From Ardenticatenaceae bacterium (GTDB taxonomy: Bacteria > Chloroflexota > Anaerolineae > Promineifilales > Promineifilaceae): a stretch of DNA of 64,000 bases. The position numbers were made by a program, and so were the translations under genes. The notes beneath the pieces were generated by a model. That model was not told the DNA's origin. It did no database searches and saw only the letters and a list, made by a program, of their open reading frames with translations. The stretch lies in the NCBI GenBank assembly GCA_020634435.1, contig JACKBS010000017.1, forward strand, positions 98,680-162,679. Reading direction: 5' to 3'. Shown piece after piece: positions 27,425 through 34,910 of this stretch. Position 1 is the stretch's first letter. Every line of letters starts with the position of its first letter.

Positions 27425-27487
27425 GACTGGAGATTGGAGATTAGAGATGTTGGTTTTCCAATCTCCAGTCTCCAATCTCTAATCTCC
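27425..27487. repeat. Heptad-type inverted repeat (GGAGATT family)
   Basis: The left arm is made of GACTGGAGATTGGAGATTAG, the right of CTCCAGTCTCCAATCTCTAA. The arms are complementary around a short TTGGTTTT loop. It ends two bases before the ATG of the next gene, in place of a Shine-Dalgarno. Confidence 0.75.
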
Positions 27488-27489
27488 TT

Positions 27490-28254
27490 ATGACTAACTA
27501 CACTTCTTTCCTCGACTTTGCCCTCGACGCGGCCTGGCAGGCCGGACGCGTAACGCTGGGCCACTTCCAAACCGGCGTCGCCGTGCGGCGCAAAGCCGAC
27601 AACACCCCGCTCACCATTGCCGACCAGCAGGCCGAACAAAAGCTGCGCCAGCTCATCGAGCAGCATTGGCCGGAGCACAACATTGTGGGGGAGGAATACG
27701 GCCGTACCAACCACAATTCGCCCTACACCTGGGTGTGCGATCCGATTGATGGCACAAAATCATTTATGTGCGGCGTGCCGCTGTATGCCAATCTGCTGGC
27801 CCTGCTGCATGAAGGCGAGCCGATTGTCGGCGTTATCAACCTGCCCGCGCTGAACGAGATGGTGTATGCGGTAAAAGGTGGCGGCTGTTTCTGGAACGGC
27901 CGTCCTGCCCACGTTTCCGATACCAAAAACCTGGCCGATGCGGTGGTTTTGCGCAGTGAGTTGGAGAACCAGGCGAAATACGGCCGTGTCGAGGCGTGGC
28001 AAAAATTGGTCGATGCCAGCTATGTGCAGCGCACCTGGGGCGACGCCTACGGCTACTCGCTGGTGGCCACCGGCCGCGCCGACGTGATGGTGGACCCCAT
28101 CATGGCGCTGTGGGACATCGCGCCGCTGCAAGTCATCCTGGAAGAGGCGGGCGGCACGCTCACCGATTGGCAGGGCGAGGCCACCATCCACCACGAACAG
28201 GCGATTGCCACGAACGGGCATTTGTTAACGGCCGTTTTGGATTTGGTGCAATAA
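27490..28254 (+). CDS. Inositol monophosphatase-family phosphatase, HisN-like
   Basis: 254 aa. Mg2+-binding motifs are GEEYG (around residue 72), DPIDGTKSF (around 90) and LWDIAPLQVILEEAGG (around 208-222). This order and the Trp-Asp-Ile form are those of IMPase-fold histidinol-phosphatases (HisN) and related sugar phosphatases. The likely reaction is removal of phosphate from histidinol phosphate or inositol phosphate in the cytoplasm. No his operon surrounds it, so the substrate is open. The ATG directly abuts an inverted repeat. A degenerate second copy of its 3' end lies at 30632. Confidence 0.87.
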   Translation: MTNYTSFLDFALDAAWQAGRVTLGHFQTGVAVRRKADNTPLTIADQQAEQKLRQLIEQHWPEHNIVGEEYGRTNHNSPYTWVCDPIDGTKSFMCGVPLYANLLALLHEGEPIVGVINLPALNEMVYAVKGGGCFWNGRPAHVSDTKNLADAVVLRSELENQAKYGRVEAWQKLVDASYVQRTWGDAYGYSLVATGRADVMVDPIMALWDIAPLQVILEEAGGTLTDWQGEATIHHEQAIATNGHLLTAVLDLVQ

Positions 28255-28265
28255 ACAGCGATCCG

Positions 28266-28506
28266 TAGGGGCGAGGCGTTTGGCCAACGCCTCACCCAAA
28301 ACAGTCCAACATCCCACCAAACGCCTCGCCCTCTGTGCCACCAACCAATTTCTTGGGAGGAACAGAACAGGGGGGACGTAGACAAAACAGTGGGTAACGT
28401 AGGCCTTGTTTTGTCACAGACCCTTTGATTTCGGAGAAGAGGGCGAGGCAGGTGGAGGGCAGTTGGTGGGAAAAGACAAAGATCGAGGCCACCTGCCTCG
28501 CCCCTA
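28266..28506. repeat. MITE-like element bounded by TAGGGGCGAGGC, copy 2
   Basis: 241 bp. Left end TAGGGGCGAGGC and right end GCCTCGCCCCTA are perfect inverted ends; inner boxes CGCCTCGCCCTCT and AGAGGGCGAGGC form a second pair. It has the same plan as 20220-20371 and 44757-44901, but with GAGGC in place of GGGAC. It occupies the whole spacer between two plus-strand genes. Confidence 0.75.
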
Positions 28507-28518
28507 CGGGGAATGCGT

Positions 28519-29412
28519 ATGAATCCATATTTACCGCAAACAATTAATTCGCAGGATGTGCTGGCTACGATTGGCCTGATTTCCGATACGCATATGCCGC
28601 AGCGCTGGGCGCAATTACCGCCGGTTCTGACCCAAATTTTTGCCAATGTAAACATGATTTTTCATGCCGGGGATGTAGGTGAGCTGTGGGTGCTGGATGA
28701 ACTGAGCCAGATCGCCCCGGTCATCGCCGTGCATGGCAACGACGAACCGGAGGAAGCGACCCGCGAACTGCCCTACCAGCAAATTGTGACGATTGCCGGG
28801 CAGCGGTTGCTGCTCTGGCACAGCCATTATCCCAACAGGGTCGATGAGCTGCATTCACGGCGCAGCGGCAATTTGCGCGAGGGGTGCATTCGTTCGATTG
28901 CTCGGGCCAAATCTGCTGGGGCAAAAGTGGTGCATTTTGGGCATTGGCATTTGCCGCTGGTGTTTGAGCAGGACGGCATTCTGGCGGTGAACGCGGGGGC
29001 CATTGCCTCTGGCAACCCGTACGAGCAGCAAGTCATCCAGACGGTGGCCCTGCTCTTTGTATTGCGCGACGGCCGTTTCCACATCAGCCACGTCAATTTA
29101 GCGGAGCCGGAACGGCCGTACACGCCCCAGACAGATATTGATGCGGGCTTTGCGAGGAATTTTGCAGTTTACGGCCGTTCCATCCTCGCTCCCGATTTAG
29201 CCTTCCTGCTCAAACTGGACCTCAGCGACATTTACCGCACCGACCGGGGAGCCTTCCTGGATGTATGGTTGCCCTTGGCTCACCGTGTTTGGGCCGGGGA
29301 AAAGCCTCATGTGGGGTTGGATGATTTGCTGGGGGCTTTGAAAACGGCCGATATCAAAGAAGCAACAAGAGAGAAGCTAACGGCCGTTCTTGACACAGCA
29401 TTCTTCAAATGA
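28519..29412 (+). CDS. Metallophosphoesterase with C-terminal extension
   Basis: 297 aa from the ATG at 28519; an ATG at 28513 is also in frame. The first ~170 residues are a YfcE/MJ0936-type phosphodiesterase: GLISDTHMP, HAGDVGE, HGNDE, WHSHYP and GHWHLP give the metal-binding Asp, His and Asn. That family is usually 160-180 aa. Here about 120 further residues follow (YGRSILAPDLAFLLKLDLSDIYR, LPLAHRVWAGEKPHVGLDDLLGALKTADIKE) that I do not recognise. The predicted activity is a Mn/Ni-dependent phosphodiesterase. Its 3' end is duplicated at 30711-30950. Confidence 0.82.
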   Translation: MNPYLPQTINSQDVLATIGLISDTHMPQRWAQLPPVLTQIFANVNMIFHAGDVGELWVLDELSQIAPVIAVHGNDEPEEATRELPYQQIVTIAGQRLLLWHSHYPNRVDELHSRRSGNLREGCIRSIARAKSAGAKVVHFGHWHLPLVFEQDGILAVNAGAIASGNPYEQQVIQTVALLFVLRDGRFHISHVNLAEPERPYTPQTDIDAGFARNFAVYGRSILAPDLAFLLKLDLSDIYRTDRGAFLDVWLPLAHRVWAGEKPHVGLDDLLGALKTADIKEATREKLTAVLDTAFFK

Positions 29413-29474
29413 TTGGCGTTGGGGAGTGCCTAAGGTGGTTGCGATTCAGGCCGCATTCCCAATTTGAATCATCC

Positions 29475-29945
29475 TCATTTCGTGATTAATGGCAGGTAGG
29501 TTTCCCCTTGATAGTATGGACAGGTAACATTCGCGATGTCAACAACGGGTGAGCTGCCGGTGGCGAAGCCAGTAAGCGTGACCGCGTATTGACGGCCCAT
29601 GTCCGGGACACCACTAACATTCTTGCCACCGCAGGCTACTTTAAGTCCATCGCCTAACATCGGACCCGTTAGGTAAGCTGAATTTTCAAAGAAGCCGTTC
29701 ATACGAGCGCGCACCTTGCCGTCAATGGCTATTTCGATGTGGCTGAAGGATGCGTCAGTGGTGGAGGCGTAGAAATAGCGCAGGTTGATCCGGCAGCTTC
29801 CGGCTGCTTTAACATCTTGAACACAATAAGGATTGCTGACGGTCATTGAAACCGCCTGTGGCGCGGTATGAACAGGCTTGTACGCAAGGGCCTGCGTCAG
29901 ACCCAGTATGATCATCACCAGCAGAAAGGTTCGCATTAGGCGCAT
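29475..29945 (-). CDS. Small secreted Cys protein with YLPLITK tail
   Basis: 156 aa. The signal peptide is about residues 1-28. The mature protein has four conserved cysteines: SNPYC, AGSCRINLRYF, KVACGGKN and DIANVTCPYY. The order is shared with the neighbouring paralogue. It ends GETYLPLITK. I do not recognise the family. Its size and paired cysteines suggest a disulphide-bonded beta-sandwich outside the cell. GGAG lies 9 nt before the ATG. It follows its paralogue by 15 bp on the same strand, so the two are one operon. Confidence 0.68.
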   Translation of the reverse strand: MRLMRTFLLVMIILGLTQALAYKPVHTAPQAVSMTVSNPYCVQDVKAAGSCRINLRYFYASTTDASFSHIEIAIDGKVRARMNGFFENSAYLTGPMLGDGLKVACGGKNVSGVPDMGRQYAVTLTGFATGSSPVVDIANVTCPYYQGETYLPLITK

Positions 29946-29960
29946 AGCTAACGCTCCAAA

Positions 29961-30485
29961 TCACGGATTAAATGCCGGGCAGGTCACGTTGGCGATGTCA
30001 GTAGACATAGGGTTGCGGCTAGAATCCAGCGGCTGTATCGTGACCCCGTACACATTACCAAACTGGGTGCCTGCCCCGCCTGCGTTGGGTGCCCCGCAAG
30101 CTACGGTTAGGCCGTCGGGAACCATGTCATAGCTGTAGGTAATCGTTCCTTCAAAAAAGGCGGTGGCGTTGTAGCGCTTCTGGCCGCTGATGGTGATTGC
30201 CAACCAGGTCATATACGGCGCGCTGCTCTGGTTGTCGGTGGCCTGGATGAAACGAAAGTTGATCGAGCACTTGTCAACGGCCGGATCGGGTTGGTAGCAG
30301 TAAGGATTGGAAACCGTGAATGAAGTCAAGCTATCTGGAGCATTTGGATCGACTTGGGTGCCGCTCGGCCCCGTGAGTGTTGGCGGCGTTGACGATGCTG
30401 TCTGGGCGGACGTACGATTATCCACCACAAGCAGGCTGCCTATCAATATGATTACCAGGATCCCCGCAAAGACAAATTTGCGCAT
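29961..30485 (-). CDS. Small secreted Cys protein, paralogue of the next gene
   Basis: 174 aa. A signal peptide (residues 1-27, cleavage near SAQT) is followed by a low-complexity Thr/Pro linker. The conserved order FTVSNPYC, KCSINFRF, DGLTVACGAPN and DIANVTCP matches the downstream paralogue. It lacks the LPLITK tail. A strong AGGAGG and an extended -10 promoter (30539-30569) precede it. Unknown function; extracellular. Confidence 0.68.
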   Translation of the reverse strand: MRKFVFAGILVIILIGSLLVVDNRTSAQTASSTPPTLTGPSGTQVDPNAPDSLTSFTVSNPYCYQPDPAVDKCSINFRFIQATDNQSSAPYMTWLAITISGQKRYNATAFFEGTITYSYDMVPDGLTVACGAPNAGGAGTQFGNVYGVTIQPLDSSRNPMSTDIANVTCPAFNP

Positions 30486-30538
30486 GTTACCTCCTTGGCT
30501 TTTGTTAGTAGGAATAGCAGGGTTGTTGTTGTGATAGA

Positions 30539-30569
30539 ATTATAGCATAGCATGCCATCGTGCTGGCAA
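30539..30569 (-). promoter_or_regulatory. Putative extended -10 promoter for the secreted Cys-protein pair
   Basis: On the minus strand, TTGCCA (30564-30569), a 19-bp gap, then TGC-TATAAT (TATAAT at 30539-30544). The TGn extension supports it. It lies 53 bp upstream of the 30485 start. Confidence 0.55.
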
Positions 30570-30631
30570 TATAGATCTGTGGGTAGTTGTTTGGACATTT
30601 CCTATTGGTAGGACGCGACTACTATCCACTT

Positions 30632-30950
30632 CAAACAGGTGATTGCGACGAATGGGCATTTTTTAACGGCCGTTTTGGATTTGGTGCATAGACAACAGTC
30701 CGCAGAGGTGAAGAATTTGCAGTTTACGGCCGTTCCATCCTTGCCCCCGATTTAGCCTTCCTGCCCAAACTTGATCTCAGCGACATTTACCGTTCCGACC
30801 GGGGCGCTTTCCTCGACGTCTGGCTGCCCCTGGCCCACCGTGTCTGGGCTGGGGAGAAAACGCATGTGGGATTGGATGATTTGCTGGGGGCTTTGAAAAC
30901 GGCCGATATAAAAGAGGGGACGCGCTATAAATTAACGACAATTTTTTAGC
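30632..30950 (+). pseudogene. Degenerate second copy of the HisN-like / phosphoesterase 3' ends, joined
   Basis: 30632-30690 resembles the last ~17 codons of the HisN-like gene at 28200-28254 (ATNGH, LTAVLDLV), but its stop codon is lost. After about 20 bp the frame passes into a copy of the last ~80 codons of the phosphoesterase (30711-30950: FAVYGRSILAPDLAFL, DIYRSDRGAFLDVWLPLAHR, LDDLLGALKTADIKEG), ending in TAG. No start codon or N-terminal part exists. Differences from the intact copies are mostly at third codon positions. The second ACGGCCGT words are conserved too. Confidence 0.8.
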
Positions 30951-31040
30951 GTCCAGATGTGACTAAAGAAGCTGTTCAGGTTGGCGTGGTTGTGTTGGGC
31001 CATATTCATAACAGGCTATTTATTTATAGGAAGTGTAAGA

Positions 31041-31577
31041 ATGGATATACACTCTGTAAAGGGATATGGAAATTTTGATGTGGAGCCTTTTGAGGCTTAT
31101 CTATCAAGGTGGCCCAGAGAGACTTATCCATATTTTCCAGTTTGCCTAATCGAAAACTGGGTTTATCGCCATTGGCAGGATTTTAGCGCATATTGGTTAG
31201 CTACAGGAGCTTTGGAATGGTCGTATAAGCAACTGACCTTCACAAACGAAGAGGTTGCAACTATATGCACCTTCAAAAAGATGATGGAGACTATGAAGTT
31301 TTGGGGCGATGAATTATTTCGTGACCGGCTTAGGCAAAAATCTTGGCTCGCTGATTACATGTTACGAGAAGGAACAACCCCTGTGCCTATACTCGTCTTT
31401 GAAAACGGAGCGAATTTCCCTCATCCGTTTGGCAATAATGGTGAAACAATGTGTACACCATACCAGTTGATCGAAGGCCATATGAGAACCTCATATTTAT
31501 GGGGTATGCAGAGAGAATCTCATGTGGCATTAAAGTCAAAACATCAAGTATGGGTCGCGTCACATAACGTTCCTTAG
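31041..31577 (+). CDS. Orphan gene of unknown function, AT-richer than neighbours
   Basis: 178 aa from the ATG at 31041 (AGGAAG upstream); the TTG-started form from 30981 adds a hydrophobic stretch without support. The protein is soluble and rich in Trp, Tyr and Phe (FEAYLSRWPRETYPYFPVC, ENWVYRHWQDFSAYW, KMMETMKFWGDELF). I do not recognise it. Base composition is visibly lower in GC than flanking genes, and no ACGGCCGT copy occurs in it. It lies directly after the degenerate duplicate, so the pair may have entered together. Possible immunity or accessory gene, but nothing proves it. Confidence 0.6.
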   Translation: MDIHSVKGYGNFDVEPFEAYLSRWPRETYPYFPVCLIENWVYRHWQDFSAYWLATGALEWSYKQLTFTNEEVATICTFKKMMETMKFWGDELFRDRLRQKSWLADYMLREGTTPVPILVFENGANFPHPFGNNGETMCTPYQLIEGHMRTSYLWGMQRESHVALKSKHQVWVASHNVP

Positions 31578-31638
31578 CGCAACTTGCTTCTTCATAGACT
31601 TGTTCAGTTATGGCAAGTTTGATACACTGCCCACCATC

Positions 31639-33897
31639 ATGATGAAACGGTGGCGTTGGGTTCTTTTACTGCTGGTGGGAGGTTTATTGATTGGGGTGTT
31701 TGGCTCCGGTCGGCCAACGGCCGTTTACAGCCAATCCATCTCCGGTGAAGGGGAAGCCCACATCAACGGCAGTTTGCAGCTCGATTTGCTGCTCTCCCGC
31801 ACCGTCGGCCAGCCGGGCGACCTGCTCGACCTCACCGTCACCCTGACCAACCATTCGCAAGCCACCGTCTCCCCCGAAATTGAACTCCAACTGCCGCCCG
31901 GCATCCGCCCCGCTTCGATGAGTTTCCCTGCTGGGTTGTCGCTGAATTTGCAGGCCGGTACGCTGGATTGGCTGCCCGTGGCCCTGGCCAACGGCGGTGC
32001 CAATACCTTCACCCTGCCGCTGCGCCTGGAAACGGCCGATATTCCCAACCCTACCCGACAAATTACGGCCGTTATCCGCCACGATGATCAAACGGCCAGC
32101 GCTTCAGCATCGTTGTGGGTGGGGTTGCCACCCCAGGTAACCAACGTCATCAGCCCGCCGCAGGTGGCGGTTGGCCAGCCGTTCCAGCTGCGCGCCACGG
32201 CTTCTGGTTCTGGGCCGTTTACCCAGGTGTGGCATCTAGGCGACGGCCGTCGCGTGGAAACCAACGATCCGGTGGTGCTTTTTTCCGCCGCTGGGATTTA
32301 TGACGTGCAGGTTGAGGTGAGCAATCCGCTGGGAACGGCCGTATTGCGCCATTCCATTTCCGTGGTGCCCCATCCCGCCGCCCAATTTGCCGTCAGCGAC
32401 GCTACCGCAGGTGTTGGGCAGACCCTCACCTTCATCAACCAGAGCGGTGGCGCAGGCCTGCTGACCTACACCTGGGATTTTGGCGACGGCAATACGGCCG
32501 TTGAGGCCACGCCCAACCACACCTACACCGCCCCCGGCACCTACCTGGTGCATTTGACCGTGCAAAACAGCTTTGGCCAATCTGAAGCGTACTGGCCCGT
32601 CACTGTGGGCCTGCCGCCCACCGCCGATATGTTTGTGCCGGAGCGCATTCCCGCCGGGCAGTCGTTCCAGGTGCAGGGTTTTGGTGATGCCTCGATTAGC
32701 CGCTTTGAGTGGAGCATGGGTGACGGCCGTTCCTACGATGGGTCAGTGGTTGAACACAGCTATAACCGCACGGGCGATTTGTACATCACCTTGGTCGCCA
32801 GCAATGAATTTGGCAGTACGCAAATCGGCCGTTGGATCACCGTCGAGCCGGGCATATTGCATCTCTACTTGCCGCTCATCACCAATCTCTTGGGCGACAC
32901 TGCTACTCAATCCCCACCGCCAAGTGAGGTAGGCATTGAACTGCCCGAGGTGGCCCTGGACGAACCGTTCCTGCTTCGTCCGATTGCCGTACCGCCGGGC
33001 AGCACCGCCGCCGAGCAGCTCCTGCTTTACATCAACGAGGCACGGCGTCAGTTTGAACTGGCCCCGTTGAATTTGGTGCCCGAGTTGAGCAGCGCCGCGC
33101 AAGAACATGCGCAGGACATGGTGCGCTTTGCCTACACTGGTCACACCGGGTCCGATGGCTCTACGCCCGCTGAGCGACTGCTGCAATTTGGCTACCCGCG
33201 CGGCTATGCCGGGGAAGCGACCGCCTGGGGCTTTGAGCATCCGCATCAGGCCGTGGAATTTTGGGTCAACAGCCCCGCCCATCGCCGCATCATTTTGAAC
33301 AGCGCCGCCACTGACGTGGGCGTTGGCTTTTCCTACGATTTTAACGCGCCGAGTGTCTGGTATTGGACGGCCGAATTTGGCAACCAGTTTGCCGGGGCCG
33401 ATGCGCCTGTTTTGCGGGTGCAGGAGCCGGATGCGGCTCTGGAGGCAATGGTGACCAGTCTGGTGACTTACAGCTGGAACTGGCCTGCGCCGCTCGCACC
33501 GGGCGAACAATTTGTGCTCTACCTGCAAACCAACCGGGGCGACTTCCCTGTCGCTACCGTCACCGAACCAACGTTGGGCACGCGCTACGCGGTGCAGTTG
33601 GCGGCCAATGAGCTGACCAGCGGCGCGGCCCGCTTGCAGGTAAATCCGGGCAACTACAGTTGGTTGGTGCGCCTGGAGAATGGGGCAACGGCTGTTCAAA
33701 GCGAACCGCGTGGCATTAGCTTCACCATCGATCCTGATGCGCCGATGCCAACCCCCACACCAACGACAACGGCCGTTTTGCCCACACCATCCCCCGAACC
33801 CACGCAGACGCCAACGGCCGTTCCACCGGAAACCACGCCGCTGCCACCCACGCCAACTTCACCGCCGCCGTTCATCACGGCCACACCGGAACCGTAA
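31639..33897 (+). CDS. Secreted PKD-repeat and CAP-domain protein
   Basis: 752 aa from ATG 31639 (31642 equally possible). The signal peptide/anchor is WVLLLLVGGLLIGVFG. Then come a DUF11-like beta-sandwich (about 35-160, LDLTVTLTNHSQATV), three PKD domains (about 165-400, marked by HLGDGR, WDFGDGNTA, WSMGDGR), the sequence LHLYLPLITN, and a CAP domain (about 455-590: INEARRQFELAPLN, HTGSDGSTPAERL, WVNSPAHRRIIL, DVGVGFSYD). A further beta domain and a Pro/Thr tail end it. It is a large cell-surface or released adhesin-like protein. No C-terminal membrane helix is seen. Confidence 0.82.
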   Translation: MMKRWRWVLLLLVGGLLIGVFGSGRPTAVYSQSISGEGEAHINGSLQLDLLLSRTVGQPGDLLDLTVTLTNHSQATVSPEIELQLPPGIRPASMSFPAGLSLNLQAGTLDWLPVALANGGANTFTLPLRLETADIPNPTRQITAVIRHDDQTASASASLWVGLPPQVTNVISPPQVAVGQPFQLRATASGSGPFTQVWHLGDGRRVETNDPVVLFSAAGIYDVQVEVSNPLGTAVLRHSISVVPHPAAQFAVSDATAGVGQTLTFINQSGGAGLLTYTWDFGDGNTAVEATPNHTYTAPGTYLVHLTVQNSFGQSEAYWPVTVGLPPTADMFVPERIPAGQSFQVQGFGDASISRFEWSMGDGRSYDGSVVEHSYNRTGDLYITLVASNEFGSTQIGRWITVEPGILHLYLPLITNLLGDTATQSPPPSEVGIELPEVALDEPFLLRPIAVPPGSTAAEQLLLYINEARRQFELAPLNLVPELSSAAQEHAQDMVRFAYTGHTGSDGSTPAERLLQFGYPRGYAGEATAWGFEHPHQAVEFWVNSPAHRRIILNSAATDVGVGFSYDFNAPSVWYWTAEFGNQFAGADAPVLRVQEPDAALEAMVTSLVTYSWNWPAPLAPGEQFVLYLQTNRGDFPVATVTEPTLGTRYAVQLAANELTSGAARLQVNPGNYSWLVRLENGATAVQSEPRGISFTIDPDAPMPTPTPTTTAVLPTPSPEPTQTPTAVPPETTPLPPTPTSPPPFITATPEP

Positions 33898-33980
33898 GAA
33901 GTGAAACGGAAGTGATAAGTAAAAAGTGAGAAGTGAAAAGTACAGCCCACTTTTCACTTCTCGCTTTTCACTTTTTACTC
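33898..33980. repeat. Heptad-type inverted repeat (GTGAAAA family)
   Basis: The left arm is AAGTGATAAGTAAAAAGTGA-like repeats, the right CACTTTTCACTTCTCGCTTT-like, complementary to each other around TACAGC. It fills the spacer between the CAP protein and the sulfurtransferase. Confidence 0.75.
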
Positions 33981-33993
33981 AAAAAGGAACACC

Positions 33994-34821
33994 ATGTACA
34001 AAACCCTCATCGACGTATCCACCCTGTCACAAAACTACCAGAAGTCCGACTGGGTGATTGTGGATTGCCGGTTTAGCTTGGCCGATACGGCCGTTGGTTA
34101 CCAAAATTACCAGTCCGCCCATATTCCCGGTGCCGTGTATGCCCATCTGGATAATGATCTCAGCAGCCCGCCGGTTACTGACCACGGGCGGCATCCGCTG
34201 CCTACACCGCAGCGGTTGGCCCAACTGTTCAGCCGTCTGGGCATCGACGAGATGAGCCAGGTTGTGGTTTACGATGATGCGGGCGGCATGGTTGCTTCGC
34301 GACTGTGGTGGGAACTACGCTACATGCGGCATGAGGCCGTCGCTGTTTTGGATGGCGGCTGGCAGGCCTGGCAGGCGGCTGGTTTGCCAACAAATTCCGG
34401 TGTGGAGCAAAATGAAGCGGCGCAATTCACGGGCCGTCCGCGGCCCAAATGGCTGGTGACACTGGATGAGGTAGATTCCCAACCGCTGCTCATTGATTCG
34501 CGCGGGCCGGAGCGTTATCGCGGCGAGATTGAGCCGCTGGACCCGCAGCCTGGGCACATTCCCGGTGCGGTCAATTTGCCGTTTGGGAATCAGTTGGATG
34601 CCAACGGCCGTTTCCGCCCGAACGACGAAATGAAGGCTGAACTCCAGGATGTGCTGGGCAAAATTTCCCCGGAAGCGGCTACGTTTTACTGTGGGTCGGG
34701 GGTGAGCGCCTGTGTGAATTTACTGGCAATGGCGCATGTGGGGTTGGGAAACGGCCGTCTCTATGTCGGTTCCTGGAGCGAGTGGAGCAGCGACCCGGCA
34801 CGGCCAGTAGCGAAAGGATGA
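33994..34821 (+). CDS. Thiosulfate/3-mercaptopyruvate sulfurtransferase (two-domain rhodanese)
   Basis: 275 aa. Two rhodanese domains are present: the first (1-140, inactive) has HIPGAVYAHLD and VYDDAGGMVASRLWW; the second (150-275) carries the active-site loop YCGSGVSAC with catalytic Cys. The CGSG[VS]-x form is typical of 3-mercaptopyruvate sulfurtransferase-like proteins. It moves sulfane sulfur to cyanide or thiols in the cytoplasm. AAGGAA precedes the ATG. Confidence 0.9.
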   Translation: MYKTLIDVSTLSQNYQKSDWVIVDCRFSLADTAVGYQNYQSAHIPGAVYAHLDNDLSSPPVTDHGRHPLPTPQRLAQLFSRLGIDEMSQVVVYDDAGGMVASRLWWELRYMRHEAVAVLDGGWQAWQAAGLPTNSGVEQNEAAQFTGRPRPKWLVTLDEVDSQPLLIDSRGPERYRGEIEPLDPQPGHIPGAVNLPFGNQLDANGRFRPNDEMKAELQDVLGKISPEAATFYCGSGVSACVNLLAMAHVGLGNGRLYVGSWSEWSSDPARPVAKG

Positions 34822-34864
34822 CAGATCGGCGATTAAACCACTCTCCGCCTACGGCACCCCAAGC

Positions 34865-34910
34865 ACCGTTTACCGATTACCGCTCACCGATTACCGACTC
34901 CCGTTCCCCA
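34865..34910. repeat. Heptad-type repeat (CCGATTA family), overlapping a gene end
   Basis: CACCGTTTACCGATTACCGC and CTCACCGATTACCGACTCCC repeats. On the minus strand they encode the last residues SVIGER and the TAA stop (34877-34879) of the gene that follows in this list. Confidence 0.65.

Noticed and set aside
30486..31040. Complete second copy of the phosphoesterase gene
   Set aside because: Only the last ~80 codons are present, with no start or catalytic domain.
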